Assembly (NCBI RefSeq): GCF_017086445.1
Contig: NZ_CP070968.1
Coordinates: 1,426,001 to 1,490,000, forward strand
Direction: 5' to 3'
DNA length: 64,000 nt
From: Brevundimonas fontaquae
GTDB taxonomy: Bacteria; Pseudomonadota; Alphaproteobacteria; Caulobacterales; Caulobacteraceae
The notes beneath the pieces are model-generated. The model was not told where the DNA came from, did not search any database, and saw only the letters and a program-made list of their open reading frames with translations. Below, in pieces: positions 1-7,992 of the stretch; the first letter of the stretch is position 1, and each line of letters starts with the position of its first letter. Made by a program: the position numbers and the translations under genes.

Positions 1-14
1 GCAGAGCCGATGCG

Positions 15-515
15 TCAACCGCAGACGGTGAAGAACCGCTCGATTTGCACCTTTGCGGCGGGATGGGCGGCGTAGACGTGACGTTCGTCGTCAGCCCAGG
101 CGGCGATCCAGCCCAGACGGCGGAAGCGCTGGAAGACCGGATCCTTGGTCTTGGCCTGCGCCGTCAGCAGTTCGCCGTCATGCACGACGGCTGGTTCAGA
201 TGCGGCGCGATAGCGCTCGGTGTCTCCGCCGGATTCCAAGTAGATTTCGCGGCCCGGCTTGTCGCTGGAGGCTGTCAATTCCAGCGCGCTCGACCCCACC
301 TGGCAGGCGAGCCGAAGTTTAACTTCGTCGCTATTGGCGACGCCGTAGGCCAGCATAGCCTCCTGCCCATCGGTGTTCAGGAACCAGTCGTAACCGGGCG
401 TCGGAGCCGGCGCCGATGCAGTCGCCGCAGAGCCGGCTGCGGGCATCGGGGCCTGGGTCGCGCAAGCTGCGAGAGCCGAGATGGCGATCAAGGCTGATAT
501 CAAGCGAAGACGCAT
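15..515 (-). CDS. Small secreted lipoprotein of unknown function
   Basis: A 166-residue protein whose N-terminus is a lipoprotein signal ending in the lipobox LAAC, with Cys18 as the expected lipidated residue, so it is probably anchored in the outer or inner membrane facing the periplasm. An Ala/Pro-rich linker follows, then a domain of about 125 residues with paired cysteines (one mid-domain, one near the C-terminal FFTVCG). It resembles the next gene in layout: an early W, a mid-domain LRL/LRATLQC-type segment with Cys, and a Cys near the C-terminus. The two are likely diverged tandem paralogues 11 bases apart. I do not recognise a named family, and the function is unknown. Confidence 0.7.
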   Translation of the reverse strand: MRLRLISALIAISALAACATQAPMPAAGSAATASAPAPTPGYDWFLNTDGQEAMLAYGVANSDEVKLRLACQVGSSALELTASSDKPGREIYLESGGDTERYRAASEPAVVHDGELLTAQAKTKDPVFQRFRRLGWIAAWADDERHVYAAHPAAKVQIERFFTVCG

Positions 516-526
516 GCGTGAGTTCC

Positions 527-955
527 TTAGCCGGCGCAGCGATCGGCGAAGCGACGCAGCTTGGCCATGTGCGGACGTTCGACGGTGATCGTGCTGGTGT
601 CGTCGCCGACGGCGATCGTCATGCGGCCATTCGCGACGAAGGCGGAAAAGGCGGGGTGGTCGACGGGGATCGCCGTCTCAAGCTTGCCGCCACGCCCGAT
701 GCGCGCCTCGCTGGTCGCCGTCGACCCGCCTGAGGTGATGCGCGCAAATCCGGCGGACGCATCCTCGCCATAGACCGCGACCGAGACCGCGCCCGAACCC
801 GGCAGGCATTGCAACGTGGCGCGCAGGCTGGCGGTGTCGGGGATGTCGTTGGCCAGCACCATCGGTCCCTCGCCCTCGTACAGGCTCCAGGTCCAGCCTG
901 CGCCGGGCGCAGTCTGTATCGCGGCCGCCATAAGAGCGGAGAGTATCAGCATCAT
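527..955 (-). CDS. Small secreted protein, paralogue of its downstream neighbour
   Basis: A 142-residue protein with an N-terminal hydrophobic signal sequence (about residues 1-17) and no lipobox, so probably periplasmic. The mature part carries a central LRATLQC segment and a C-terminal RRFADRCAG, matching the positions of the two cysteines in the neighbouring lipoprotein gene; a disulfide is plausible. It sits 11 bases upstream of that gene on the same strand, so the two are probably co-transcribed. It begins ATG-ATG and either could be the start. No family is recognised. It lies downstream of flgH with a 140-base gap, so a flagellar role is not implied. Confidence 0.7.
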   Translation of the reverse strand: MMLILSALMAAAIQTAPGAGWTWSLYEGEGPMVLANDIPDTASLRATLQCLPGSGAVSVAVYGEDASAGFARITSGGSTATSEARIGRGGKLETAIPVDHPAFSAFVANGRMTIAVGDDTSTITVERPHMAKLRRFADRCAG

Positions 956-1095
956 GTGTCAGCCCCCGCCGACGACGCGCAGCGCCGCGTCGCCTTCAAT
1001 GTCGTCAGACGCGGCTGTGACCGCAAGATCAGACGACCGCATTCACTTTGAACGCGGTTATCCGTCTGCAGTTCAACCCGCAGGGTCGGCTCGCG

Positions 1096-1818
1096 TCAGA
1101 ACGGGCTGAAGCGTTCCGCCAGCGCCTGACCCACGGGCGGGGCCTGGACGCGGCTGACGTCGCCGCGACCGCCGTAGGAGATGCGCGCCTCGGCGATTTG
1201 GGTGTGGTTGATGGCGTTGGCGGATGAGATGTCCTCGGGGCGGACGATGCCTGCGACCGTCAGTTCGCGGACCTCGCGGTTGGTGCGCACTTCCTGCCGA
1301 CCCTGGATCACCAGATTGCCGTTGGCCAGGACGTCGGTGACGACGGCGGCGATGGTTAGCGACACCTTCTCGGCGCGGGTGACCGAACCATTGCCAGACG
1401 ATTTAAGATCGCCTTCCATGCCGACCATCTTCGACGGATCGAAGCCGCCGGGGAAGGCGCGGCCCAGGCTGCTTTCCAGGCCGAACAGGTTGCTGACGCC
1501 GGCATTGATCTCGTTGGAGCGCGAGCGCTGGGTTGAGTTCTGCGTCTGGGCGCGATCGTCGATGTCGATCTTGACCGTCAGGATGTCCCCGATATGCCGC
1601 GCGCGCTGGTCGCCGAAGAAGGTGCGGGCGCCCGTGCGCCACAGGCTGTTGGCGCTGGCCGGCGCGGTCTCGCGCGCGGGCAGATAGGCCTGCTGCGCCG
1701 GGATCAGGGCGGCGGGATAGCCGATGGGGGCCAGTTCCGGACCGCGCACCGTTTCAGCGACGGTCGAGCAGGCGGCGAGCGGGGCGAAGGCGGCGAGGAT
1801 CAGGACGGCTTTACGCAT
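1096..1818 (-). CDS. flgH: Flagellar basal-body L-ring lipoprotein FlgH
   Basis: Builds the L-ring, the outer-membrane bushing around the flagellar rod. The 240-residue length is normal for FlgH. The lipoprotein signal ends in LAAC with lipidated Cys17. Typical family segments follow: SLWRTGARTFFGDQRARHIGDILTVKI, the asparagine/serine-rich middle, NLVIQGRQEVRTNREVRELTVAGIVRPEDI, and a C-terminal ISYGGRG-type motif. It is the last gene of flgF-flgG-flgA-flgH, 12 bases after flgA. Expression is expected from the sigma-54-type promoter in front of flgF. Confidence 0.96.
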   Translation of the reverse strand: MRKAVLILAAFAPLAACSTVAETVRGPELAPIGYPAALIPAQQAYLPARETAPASANSLWRTGARTFFGDQRARHIGDILTVKIDIDDRAQTQNSTQRSRSNEINAGVSNLFGLESSLGRAFPGGFDPSKMVGMEGDLKSSGNGSVTRAEKVSLTIAAVVTDVLANGNLVIQGRQEVRTNREVRELTVAGIVRPEDISSANAINHTQIAEARISYGGRGDVSRVQAPPVGQALAERFSPF

Positions 1819-1830
1819 GACTTGGATTCC

Positions 1831-2439
1831 CTAGCGGGCGGCGAACTGTTGGGGATTGGCGCGGGCCATGTCGGCGCCGGGGCCGGCGATGGCTTGGCCG
1901 GGGCCGGAGGCGACCGCATCGATGACGCGGTTGGACGTGGTGTTCATAATGGCGACCGGCTCGCCCAGACCGGCGCTGCGCATGGCCTTGCCCATGACGG
2001 CCAGGTTCACGCCGCCGACCTGATAGGTGACGCGCACCATATCGTTGCGGGCGATGACCTGCGGCGCGGCGCCGGGACGATAGGCGGCGCGGGCGATGGG
2101 TTGGGCAGCCTGGACGGCGTCCGTCGGCGCGGCCTCGGCCAGGGTCTGAACGGGTCCGGCCGAACGGCGCACGGCGACGCGGCGCAGGCCGTTGGGATTG
2201 CTCCAGTCCAGGCCCGCCTGACGCGCCTGGGCTTGAAGCTGACCGGCGTCTAGCACGACCGAGGGACCGACGCGTTCGGCGACGGCGACATTGGCTGCGG
2301 CGCCCGCGCCCTCGAAGATGTCGCCCAGGGTGACGCGGCCGTCGTCGTCCACGGGGTTTGCGCGCAGCACGACCGGATTTGCGAGGGCGGCGCCGGCGAA
2401 GGCGCTGACGGCAGCGGCGAGCAGCAGGGAACGGATCAT
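1831..2439 (-). CDS. flgA: Flagellar P-ring assembly chaperone FlgA
   Basis: Periplasmic chaperone for assembly of the FlgI P-ring. It has a signal peptide ending near ALA-NP, then the FlgA/SAF-type domain with VIARNDMVRVTYQVGGVNLAVMGKAMRSAGLGEPVAIMNTTSNRVIDAVASGPG, the hallmark C-terminal region of the family. I chose the ATG at 2439 because a TAGGG Shine-Dalgarno-like sequence lies about 8 bases upstream. An in-frame GTG two codons earlier (2445) is the alternative. It sits between flgG and flgH and is separated from flgG by only a few bases, indicating translation from one message. Confidence 0.93.
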   Translation of the reverse strand: MIRSLLLAAAVSAFAGAALANPVVLRANPVDDDGRVTLGDIFEGAGAAANVAVAERVGPSVVLDAGQLQAQARQAGLDWSNPNGLRRVAVRRSAGPVQTLAEAAPTDAVQAAQPIARAAYRPGAAPQVIARNDMVRVTYQVGGVNLAVMGKAMRSAGLGEPVAIMNTTSNRVIDAVASGPGQAIAGPGADMARANPQQFAAR

Positions 2440-2449
2440 GGTCACGGCC

Positions 2450-3238
2450 CTAGCCCTTCACTTGCGAGGCGACGGACAGCATCTGGTCGGCGGTGCTGAT
2501 GACCTTGGAGTTCATCTCATAGGCGCGTTGCGCGACGATCAGGGCGCTGATCTCTGCTACCGCGTCCACGTTCGACGCCTCGGTGTAGGCCTGCATGATC
2601 TGTCCGTAACCAGCATCGCCGGGCGTCCCGACGATCGCCGGTCCGGACGCGGCGGTTTCCAGCAGCAGGTTGTCGCCAATGGCTTCCAGACCGGCTTCGT
2701 TGAAGAAGCTGGCCAGTTCGATCTGCCCGACCGTGGTCGGTGCGGGCTGTCCGGCCTGGGTCACCTGAACCAGACCGGTCTTGGAGATCGACACCTTGGT
2801 CGCGTCCTGCGGGATGGTGATCGCCGGCTCCAGCAGATAGCCGTCGTCGGTCACCATCTGGCCCTCCGGATTGACCTGCAGATTGCCGGCGCGGGTGTAG
2901 GCCTTTTCGCCCGAGGGCAGGCTGATCTGGAAATAGCCCTTGCCGTCGATGGCCATGTCGTAAGGGTTGCCGGTCATCTGCGGCGTGCCCTGTTCGGTGA
3001 CGCGATAGACGGCCCCGGCCTTGACGCCCGCGCCGATCTGGATGCCGGTCGGAACCACGGTGCCGGAGGCCGAGGACTGGGCCCCCATGCGTTCGACGTT
3101 CTGATACAGCAGGTCCTGGAACTCGGCGCGCTGCTTCTTGAAGCCCACCGTGTTCATGTTGGCGATGTTGTTGGAGATGACCTCCACGTTCAGCTGCTGG
3201 GCGGCCATGCCCGAGGCTGCGGTTCTCAGAGCGCGCAT
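2450..3238 (-). CDS. flgG: Flagellar distal rod protein FlgG
   Basis: Forms the distal rod of the basal body. At 262 residues it matches FlgG exactly. The N-terminus MRALRTAASGMAAQQLNVEVISNNIANMNTVGFKK is the conserved rod/hook coiled-coil and ANxNTxGFK motif. The C-terminus, with EASNVDAVAEISALIVAQRAYEMNSKVI, is the matching flagellar basal-body C-terminal domain, and GKGYFQI is typical of FlgG. It is 14 bases downstream of flgF, its paralogue, and belongs to the same sigma-54-type operon. Confidence 0.97.
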   Translation of the reverse strand: MRALRTAASGMAAQQLNVEVISNNIANMNTVGFKKQRAEFQDLLYQNVERMGAQSSASGTVVPTGIQIGAGVKAGAVYRVTEQGTPQMTGNPYDMAIDGKGYFQISLPSGEKAYTRAGNLQVNPEGQMVTDDGYLLEPAITIPQDATKVSISKTGLVQVTQAGQPAPTTVGQIELASFFNEAGLEAIGDNLLLETAASGPAIVGTPGDAGYGQIMQAYTEASNVDAVAEISALIVAQRAYEMNSKVISTADQMLSVASQVKG

Positions 3239-3252
3239 GTTCCGGCTCTCCC

Positions 3253-3993
3253 TTAAGCGGCCTTGCCGAGGCGCTCGACGGCGCGACGGCTCAGGTCTGT
3301 GGTGTTTTCAATCAGCTTGGAAATGCTCTCGTAGGCGCGGCTGATCTCGACGAGATTGGTGATTTCGATCAACGGATTGACGTTGGAAGACTCCAGCGAG
3401 CCCTGATGAACCTGGGCGTCGGCGGCCTCGATCGGCTGGGCATTGGACTTATTGCGGTAGAGGCTGTCGCCGCCCTTTTCGAGCACGCCCAGCGTATCGA
3501 AACGCACGACCGACAGCCGGCCAGTTACCTGTCCGTTCTGGGTGATGGTGCCGTCGGCGCCGACGCTGGGCGCACCGAGCGCGGGGTCCAGCACGATCTC
3601 CGCGCCGCCGCCAAGGACGGCCTGACCCTGTTTGGTGGTCAGACGTCCTTCCGGGTCCAGGGTGAAGGCGCCGTCGCGGGTATAGGCCTCGCCGTTGGCG
3701 CCGTCGCGCACGGTGAAGAATGCGCCTTCGCCGGAGATGGCGAAGTCCAGCGAGCGGCCCGTCTGCTGCATCGAACCCTGGCCGAAGTCGCGGCCGACCC
3801 CATTGTCCAGCACAAAGCTGGCCGACGGGCGGATCGAGTCGTTGCGCGCCCGCTGCCCGATCTCGGTTCCGAGCATCAGTTGCTCGACCTTGAAGCCGGT
3901 GGTGTTGGCGTTGGCGACGTTGTTGGCCACGATGTCCAGTTCGCGACGCAGCGTCATCTGGCGTGACAGTCCGATATAGGCGGCGTTTTCCAC
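3253..3993 (-). CDS. flgF: Flagellar proximal rod protein FlgF
   Basis: Component of the proximal rod. The 246 residues start MENAAYIGLSRQMTLRRELDIVANNVANANTTGFK, the FlgF variant of the rod/hook N-terminal motif. The C-terminus SLESSNVNPLIEITNLVEISRAYESISKLIENT is the FlgF version of the C-terminal domain. It is the first gene of the flgFGAH operon. A strong Shine-Dalgarno (GAAGGAG) lies just upstream of the ATG, and a near-perfect sigma-54 -24/-12 element lies about 30-45 bases upstream, as expected for late basal-body genes in Caulobacterales. Confidence 0.96.
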   Translation of the reverse strand: MENAAYIGLSRQMTLRRELDIVANNVANANTTGFKVEQLMLGTEIGQRARNDSIRPSASFVLDNGVGRDFGQGSMQQTGRSLDFAISGEGAFFTVRDGANGEAYTRDGAFTLDPEGRLTTKQGQAVLGGGAEIVLDPALGAPSVGADGTITQNGQVTGRLSVVRFDTLGVLEKGGDSLYRNKSNAQPIEAADAQVHQGSLESSNVNPLIEITNLVEISRAYESISKLIENTTDLSRRAVERLGKAA

Positions 3994-4022
3994 GAGAGGC
4001 TTGCTCCTTCACCTCGGCCTCT

Positions 4023-4038
4023 CGCAACGGCCGTGCCA
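4023..4038 (-). promoter_or_regulatory. Sigma-54 (-24/-12) promoter for flgFGAH
   Basis: On the minus strand the sequence reads TGGCACGGCCGTTGCG, which fits the sigma-54 consensus TGGCACG-N4-TTGC with GG and GC at the correct spacing. The transcription start would be about a dozen bases further, leaving a short leader before the flgF ATG at 3993. In Caulobacter the rod and ring genes are class III genes activated by FlbD with RpoN, so the position is as expected. The role is inferred from sequence only. Confidence 0.85.
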
Positions 4039-4112
4039 ACAGGGTTAATTCAGGCGGAATGCGGGTTTGAGCGGGTTTAGGTCGCTTCCGACCCGGCAAA
4101 TCCTGCCCATTG

Positions 4113-4130
4113 TAAACGTCGCGTTAACCA
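4113..4130. promoter_or_regulatory. Candidate CtrA box upstream of fliL
   Basis: The sequence TAAA-N7-TTAACC matches the CtrA consensus TTAA-N7-TTAAC with one mismatch in the first half. It lies about 45-60 bases before the fliL ATG. The fliLM operon of Caulobacter crescentus is a CtrA-controlled class II operon, so the location makes sense. The call rests on the motif and context only. Confidence 0.5.
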
Positions 4131-4173
4131 AACCGGACGATCCTCGTCATGAGAGAGTCTCCGGGGCGCGCGC

Positions 4174-4833
4174 ATGTTCAAGTTCGGCAAGAAGAAGGGT
4201 GCGCCTGCGGCCGACGCCGACGCCAACCTGCCGGCTGTGACCGAAGGCGAGGCCGCCGAGGGCGACGCCGCGCCCAAGAAAAAGAAAATCCCGCTGCTGT
4301 TCATCATCGCGCCGGTCGCCCTGCTGGTGCTGGGCGGCGGGGGCGCGGCCGCCTTTTTCATGCTGAAGCCCAAGCCCGCAGAGGCGCACGGCGCCGATGC
4401 CGAAGCCGACCATGGAGAAGAGAAGGCTGACAAGAAGGAAGAGAAGAAGGAAGGCGGCGGTCACGGCGGAGGCGGCAAGGAAGGCGAGGCCGATCCCGCG
4501 CTGGGCGTCATCGCCGCGGGGCCGGATGGCGTCACCTTCTACACCCTGCCCGACATGGTCATGAACATTCAGTCGCCCGACGGCCGTCCGACCTTCCTGA
4601 AGCTGAAGCTGACGCTGGAGATGCAGGACGCCGAGGTGGCGACCCATCTGCAGGAAGAGATGCCGCGTCTGCAGGACATGTTCACCGGCTTCGTGCGCGA
4701 ACTGCGCCCTGAGGATCTGAGCGGCTCGGCCGGCACCTATCAGCTGCGCGCCGAGATTCTGCGCCGCGTCAATCTGATCGCCGCTCCGGGCAAGGTCGAC
4801 GCCGTTCTGATCGAAGAAATGCTGGTGCAATAG
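4174..4833 (+). CDS. fliL: Flagellar basal-body-associated protein FliL
   Basis: An inner-membrane protein that associates with stators around the motor. The 219 residues comprise a basic cytoplasmic N-terminus (with a run of four lysines), one transmembrane helix at about residues 39-62, a charged low-complexity linker rich in Glu, Lys and Gly, and the periplasmic FliL domain beginning near VTFYTLPDMVMNI with LKLKLTLEM. The long acidic linker is larger than in enteric FliL. It is followed two bases later by fliM, and a CtrA-like box precedes it. Confidence 0.95.
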   Translation: MFKFGKKKGAPAADADANLPAVTEGEAAEGDAAPKKKKIPLLFIIAPVALLVLGGGGAAAFFMLKPKPAEAHGADAEADHGEEKADKKEEKKEGGGHGGGGKEGEADPALGVIAAGPDGVTFYTLPDMVMNIQSPDGRPTFLKLKLTLEMQDAEVATHLQEEMPRLQDMFTGFVRELRPEDLSGSAGTYQLRAEILRRVNLIAAPGKVDAVLIEEMLVQ

Positions 4834-4835
4834 GC

Positions 4836-5879
4836 ATGACCGACGCGGCGCAACTCGATCCGTTCGGCGGTCTGGGCGATCCCGGCGACGCCCTGTCCGA
4901 ACGGGTCCTGAACCAGGATGAGATCGATAGCCTGCTGGGCTTCGACCTGGGCGACGACGACGGTTCCGAACGCTCGGGCATACGCGCCATCATCAACTCC
5001 GCGCTCGTCAGCTACGAGCGTCTGCCGATGCTGGAGATCGTGTTCGACCGCCTGGTGCGGTTGATGACAACTAGCCTTCGCAACTTCACTTCCGACAACG
5101 TCGAAGTCAGCCTGGACAATATCTCGTCGATCCGGTTCGGCGACTATCTGAACTCCATCCCCCTGCCGGCCATCCTGGCGGTGTTTCGGGCCGAGGAGCT
5201 GGACAATTACGGTCTGCTGACGGTCGATTCCAACCTGATCTATTCGATCGTCGACGTGCTGTTGGGCGGTCGTCGCGGCACGGCGGCGCTGCGCATCGAA
5301 GGCCGGCCCTACACCACGATTGAGCGGGTGCTGGTGCAGCGGATGGTGGAAGTCGTGCTGAACGACGCCCGCCAGGCGTTCGAGCCGCTGACCCCGGTCC
5401 ACTTCAACCTGGACCGGCTGGAGACCAACCCGCGCTTCGCCGCCATCGCGCGTCCCGCCAACGCCGCCATCCTGATCAAGCTGCGGATCGACATGGAGGA
5501 TCGCGGCGGTCGTATCGAGCTGCTGCTGCCCTATGCGACGCTGGAGCCGATCCGCAAGATGTTGCTGCAGCAGTTCATGGGCGAGAAGTTCGGCCGCGAC
5601 AACATCTGGGAAGGCCACTTGGCCACCGAGATCTGGACGACCGAGACCGAAGTCCGCGCGGTCCTGGACGAACAGCAGATGCCCCTGTCCAGCGTGCTGA
5701 ACCTCAAGGTCGGCGACACGATGATGCTGAACGCCACGCCGGATTCCGAGGTTTCGATCCGCGCCGGCTCCATTCCGCTGACCACCGGCCGCATGGGTCG
5801 CAAGGGCCAGCACATCGCCATACGCGTCGAAGGACCGGTCAATCCGGAAGTCGCCGCCCGCCTGGGAGTGAACGTCTGA
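4836..5879 (+). CDS. fliM: Flagellar motor switch protein FliM
   Basis: Switch-complex (C-ring) protein that binds phospho-CheY. The N-terminal segment contains LNQDEIDSLLGF, the conserved CheY-binding peptide. The middle CheC-like domain and the C-terminal SpoA domain (VLDEQQMPLSSVLNLKVGDTMML...) follow in the normal order; 347 residues is typical. It starts two bases after fliL ends, and its TGA overlaps the ATG of the next gene (TGATG), so the three are probably translationally coupled. Confidence 0.96.
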   Translation: MTDAAQLDPFGGLGDPGDALSERVLNQDEIDSLLGFDLGDDDGSERSGIRAIINSALVSYERLPMLEIVFDRLVRLMTTSLRNFTSDNVEVSLDNISSIRFGDYLNSIPLPAILAVFRAEELDNYGLLTVDSNLIYSIVDVLLGGRRGTAALRIEGRPYTTIERVLVQRMVEVVLNDARQAFEPLTPVHFNLDRLETNPRFAAIARPANAAILIKLRIDMEDRGGRIELLLPYATLEPIRKMLLQQFMGEKFGRDNIWEGHLATEIWTTETEVRAVLDEQQMPLSSVLNLKVGDTMMLNATPDSEVSIRAGSIPLTTGRMGRKGQHIAIRVEGPVNPEVAARLGVNV

Positions 5880-6460
5880 TGGCCGGAATGATCATGGACG
5901 GCGTGCTGATGGTGCTGCTGATCGCGGCGGTCGGTTACGGCATCAAGCTGGAACGCAAGCTGGCCGCCCTGCGCGCCGGACAGCTGGCCTTCGCCCAGGC
6001 CGTCACCGAACTGAACGCCGCCGCTGGCCGCGCCGAAAACGCCCTGGCCACTCTTCGCGCCTCGGGCCAAGAAACGGACCTGCTTCACGACCGGATCATC
6101 AAGGCGCGTGAGGTCAAGGCGCAGCTGGAAACCCTTATCGCCCGCGCGCCGGCCATGGCGCCGGCGCGGATCGTCGAGGAAGAACCCGCCCGTCGCGCGG
6201 CCCCGGCCGCCCTGGCTCCGGCGCCGGCCGCGACCGAAGACGAGGAGCGGGCCGAGCGTATGGCGGCCCTTGCTCAACGCATCCAGGGACTGGCCGGTCC
6301 CTCTTCGAACCGTCGCAATGAAGCGGCTGCGCCCGCCGGGCGCGACAATGTCGCCGCGATCGTTCAGGCCCTGACCGCCGGACGCTCCGCTAACCATTCC
6401 GCCAAACAAAGCCTCAACGCCGCGCGTCGTAATCTCGACGACGACCTGTTCGCCGCCTGA
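5879..6460 (+). CDS. DUF6468 flagellar-operon protein
   Basis: A 193-residue protein with one N-terminal membrane helix (about residues 5-22), then a helical, probably coiled-coil stretch (about 25-85), then an Ala/Pro-rich and apparently disordered half. I recognise it as the DUF6468-type protein conserved after fliM in Caulobacterales. The biochemical role is unknown. Co-translation with fliM and the following MotE-like gene suggests a motor or stator function, which is inference. Its start ATG overlaps the fliM stop. Confidence 0.8.
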   Translation: MAGMIMDGVLMVLLIAAVGYGIKLERKLAALRAGQLAFAQAVTELNAAAGRAENALATLRASGQETDLLHDRIIKAREVKAQLETLIARAPAMAPARIVEEEPARRAAPAALAPAPAATEDEERAERMAALAQRIQGLAGPSSNRRNEAAAPAGRDNVAAIVQALTAGRSANHSAKQSLNAARRNLDDDLFAA

Positions 6461-6477
6461 GTTCGGAACTCCATTTC

Positions 6478-7398
6478 ATGGCCCGCCTTCCCCGCATCCT
6501 GCCCCTGATCGCCATCGCCATCGGCGGGGTCGTCGCCGTGCGCGCCGTCGGCGTCGCGCCTGGCCTTTTCGACGGGGCCAAGGCCTGGGCCGAGGAGGCG
6601 GTTCCCGCTGCGGCCGGTGCGCCGCCCAAGCCGGCTCTGCCCGGCACCTGTTCCGCCCTGTCTCCCGAACAGCTGGCCCAACAGGCCGGGATTTCGCCGG
6701 CCGAGCTGAAGATCATCCAGTCGTTGTCGCAGCGCCGCGCGGCGCTGGACGCGCGGGATCAGGACTTCGCCACCACCCTGCCGCTGATGGTCGCCGCCGA
6801 GCAGAAGCTGGACGCCAAGGTGAAGGCGCTGGAAGCCCTGAAGGCCGAGATGAAGCAGATGCTCGGCCAGGTTGACGAGCGCGAGAAGGCCGAGATCGAT
6901 CGTCTGGTCCAGGTCTATTCCGCCATGCGTCCCAAGGAGGCCGCCCCGGTAATGGCCGCGCTGGAGGACCGGGTGCGCCTGCCGGTCGCCGCCGCCATGC
7001 GTCCGCGCACCCTGGCCGCCATCATGGCCCAGATGAGCGCGCCGCAAGCCAAGGAGCTGACCGAGAAACTCGCCGCCCGGTTCCAGGCCCAGCAGATGGC
7101 CGCTCGCGCCGCCGCCGCCGAAGCCACGCCCCCTCCGGCCGCGACGCCCGCCGCTGCTGCGCCAGCCGCGACGACCCCGCCCGCGACACCGATGGCTCAG
7201 CCCGCCGCCGCCCCGACGACCCGTCCGACGCCGCGTCCGGCCGCCAACCGTCCCGCTGTGCGACCGGCGGCTCGCCCGGCCGCGACCCCGGCGCGCCGTC
7301 CCGTCGCCACGCCTGCGGCGGCTCCCGCTGCGACCGGCCCGCAGGCCTATCAGCCGTCAGCCGCCCCCAACGCCCAGCCCCGGCAAACTGTGCAGTAA
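6478..7398 (+). CDS. MotE-like flagellar motility protein (MgtE-N-type domain)
   Basis: A 306-residue exported or membrane-anchored protein. A hydrophobic N-terminus (about residues 5-25) is followed by a region containing QAGISPAELKIIQSLSQRRAALDARDQDF, a long coiled coil (about 85-150), and the MgtE-N-like segment VYSAMRPKEAAPVMAALEDRVRLPVAAAMRPRTLAAIMAQM. This is the architecture of MotE, the periplasmic chaperone of the stator protein MotC in rhizobia. The last 90 or so residues are almost only Ala, Pro, Thr and Arg, probably disordered. It is the last gene of the fliL-fliM-DUF6468 operon, 17 bases after its neighbour. Confidence 0.75.
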   Translation: MARLPRILPLIAIAIGGVVAVRAVGVAPGLFDGAKAWAEEAVPAAAGAPPKPALPGTCSALSPEQLAQQAGISPAELKIIQSLSQRRAALDARDQDFATTLPLMVAAEQKLDAKVKALEALKAEMKQMLGQVDEREKAEIDRLVQVYSAMRPKEAAPVMAALEDRVRLPVAAAMRPRTLAAIMAQMSAPQAKELTEKLAARFQAQQMAARAAAAEATPPPAATPAAAAPAATTPPATPMAQPAAAPTTRPTPRPAANRPAVRPAARPAATPARRPVATPAAAPAATGPQAYQPSAAPNAQPRQTVQ

Positions 7399-7505
7399 CC
7401 TTAAGTGTAATCTCGACGCTGACGTTTCGTCTCGACAGCGAGCCCTGTCCGACCAATGATCTTCGAACGCTCCGTCAGAGAGCGACTGCATCGAGGATCC
7501 GCGCC

Positions 7506-7625
7506 ATGATCGGCGAACTGCTTTACGTCGCGCACCGCATGCGCCGGGCCATCATACTCGCCGTTCCGGCGGTCGGAACGGTGATGATGGCCGCCGTCGC
7601 CCAGCACTATCATCTTTTGCCGTAA
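7506..7625 (+). CDS. Possible 39-residue membrane miniprotein
   Basis: A short open frame from ATG to TAA encoding 39 residues: a basic N-terminal part (HRMRRA), then a hydrophobic stretch of about 18 residues forming a plausible single membrane helix, ending in YHLLP. It fills the 310-base gap between the motE-like gene and the DUF3297 gene. There is no strong Shine-Dalgarno. Without comparison to relatives this is only a candidate; chance open frames of this size are common in GC-rich DNA. Confidence 0.3.
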   Translation: MIGELLYVAHRMRRAIILAVPAVGTVMMAAVAQHYHLLP

Positions 7626-7709
7626 GCGCCTGAGACCGGTTGCGGATTGGCAGGGCGCGCCTGCGCGTCTATCACCGCGCCTTTCCGAGATCTGAGCCCG
7701 ACCAACGCC

Positions 7710-7949
7710 ATGTCCGACACGCCTCCCGACCGCCTCTCGGTCGACCCGTCCAGCCCGCACCATGACGCGGAGGTTCTGCAACGCGGCGTCGGCATTCGCT
7801 TCAAGGGCGAAGAGAAGACCAATGTCGAGGAATATTGCGTGTCCGAAGGCTGGGTGCGTCTGGCGCTCGGCAACCGCGTGGATCGCAAGGGCAAGGCCCT
7901 GACCGTGAAACTGCAGGGTCCGGTCGAACCCTATTTCCAGAACGGCTGA
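7710..7949 (+). CDS. DUF3297 family protein
   Basis: A 79-residue soluble protein beginning MSDTPPDRLSVDP, with the family core DAEVLQRGVGIRFKGEEKTNVEEYCVSEGWVRLALGN...LTVKLQGPVEPYF. I recognise it as the glutathione-peroxidase-era 'DUF3297' family, small proteins conserved across Proteobacteria with no established function. An upstream in-frame start (7647) would add 21 unconserved residues, so the internal ATG is preferred. It stands alone, 43 bases before the M28 peptidase gene. Confidence 0.85.
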   Translation: MSDTPPDRLSVDPSSPHHDAEVLQRGVGIRFKGEEKTNVEEYCVSEGWVRLALGNRVDRKGKALTVKLQGPVEPYFQNG

Positions 7950-7992
7950 ACCTACCTAGGGTCCGGCTCTCATCTGAGTCTGGAGCCTGCCC

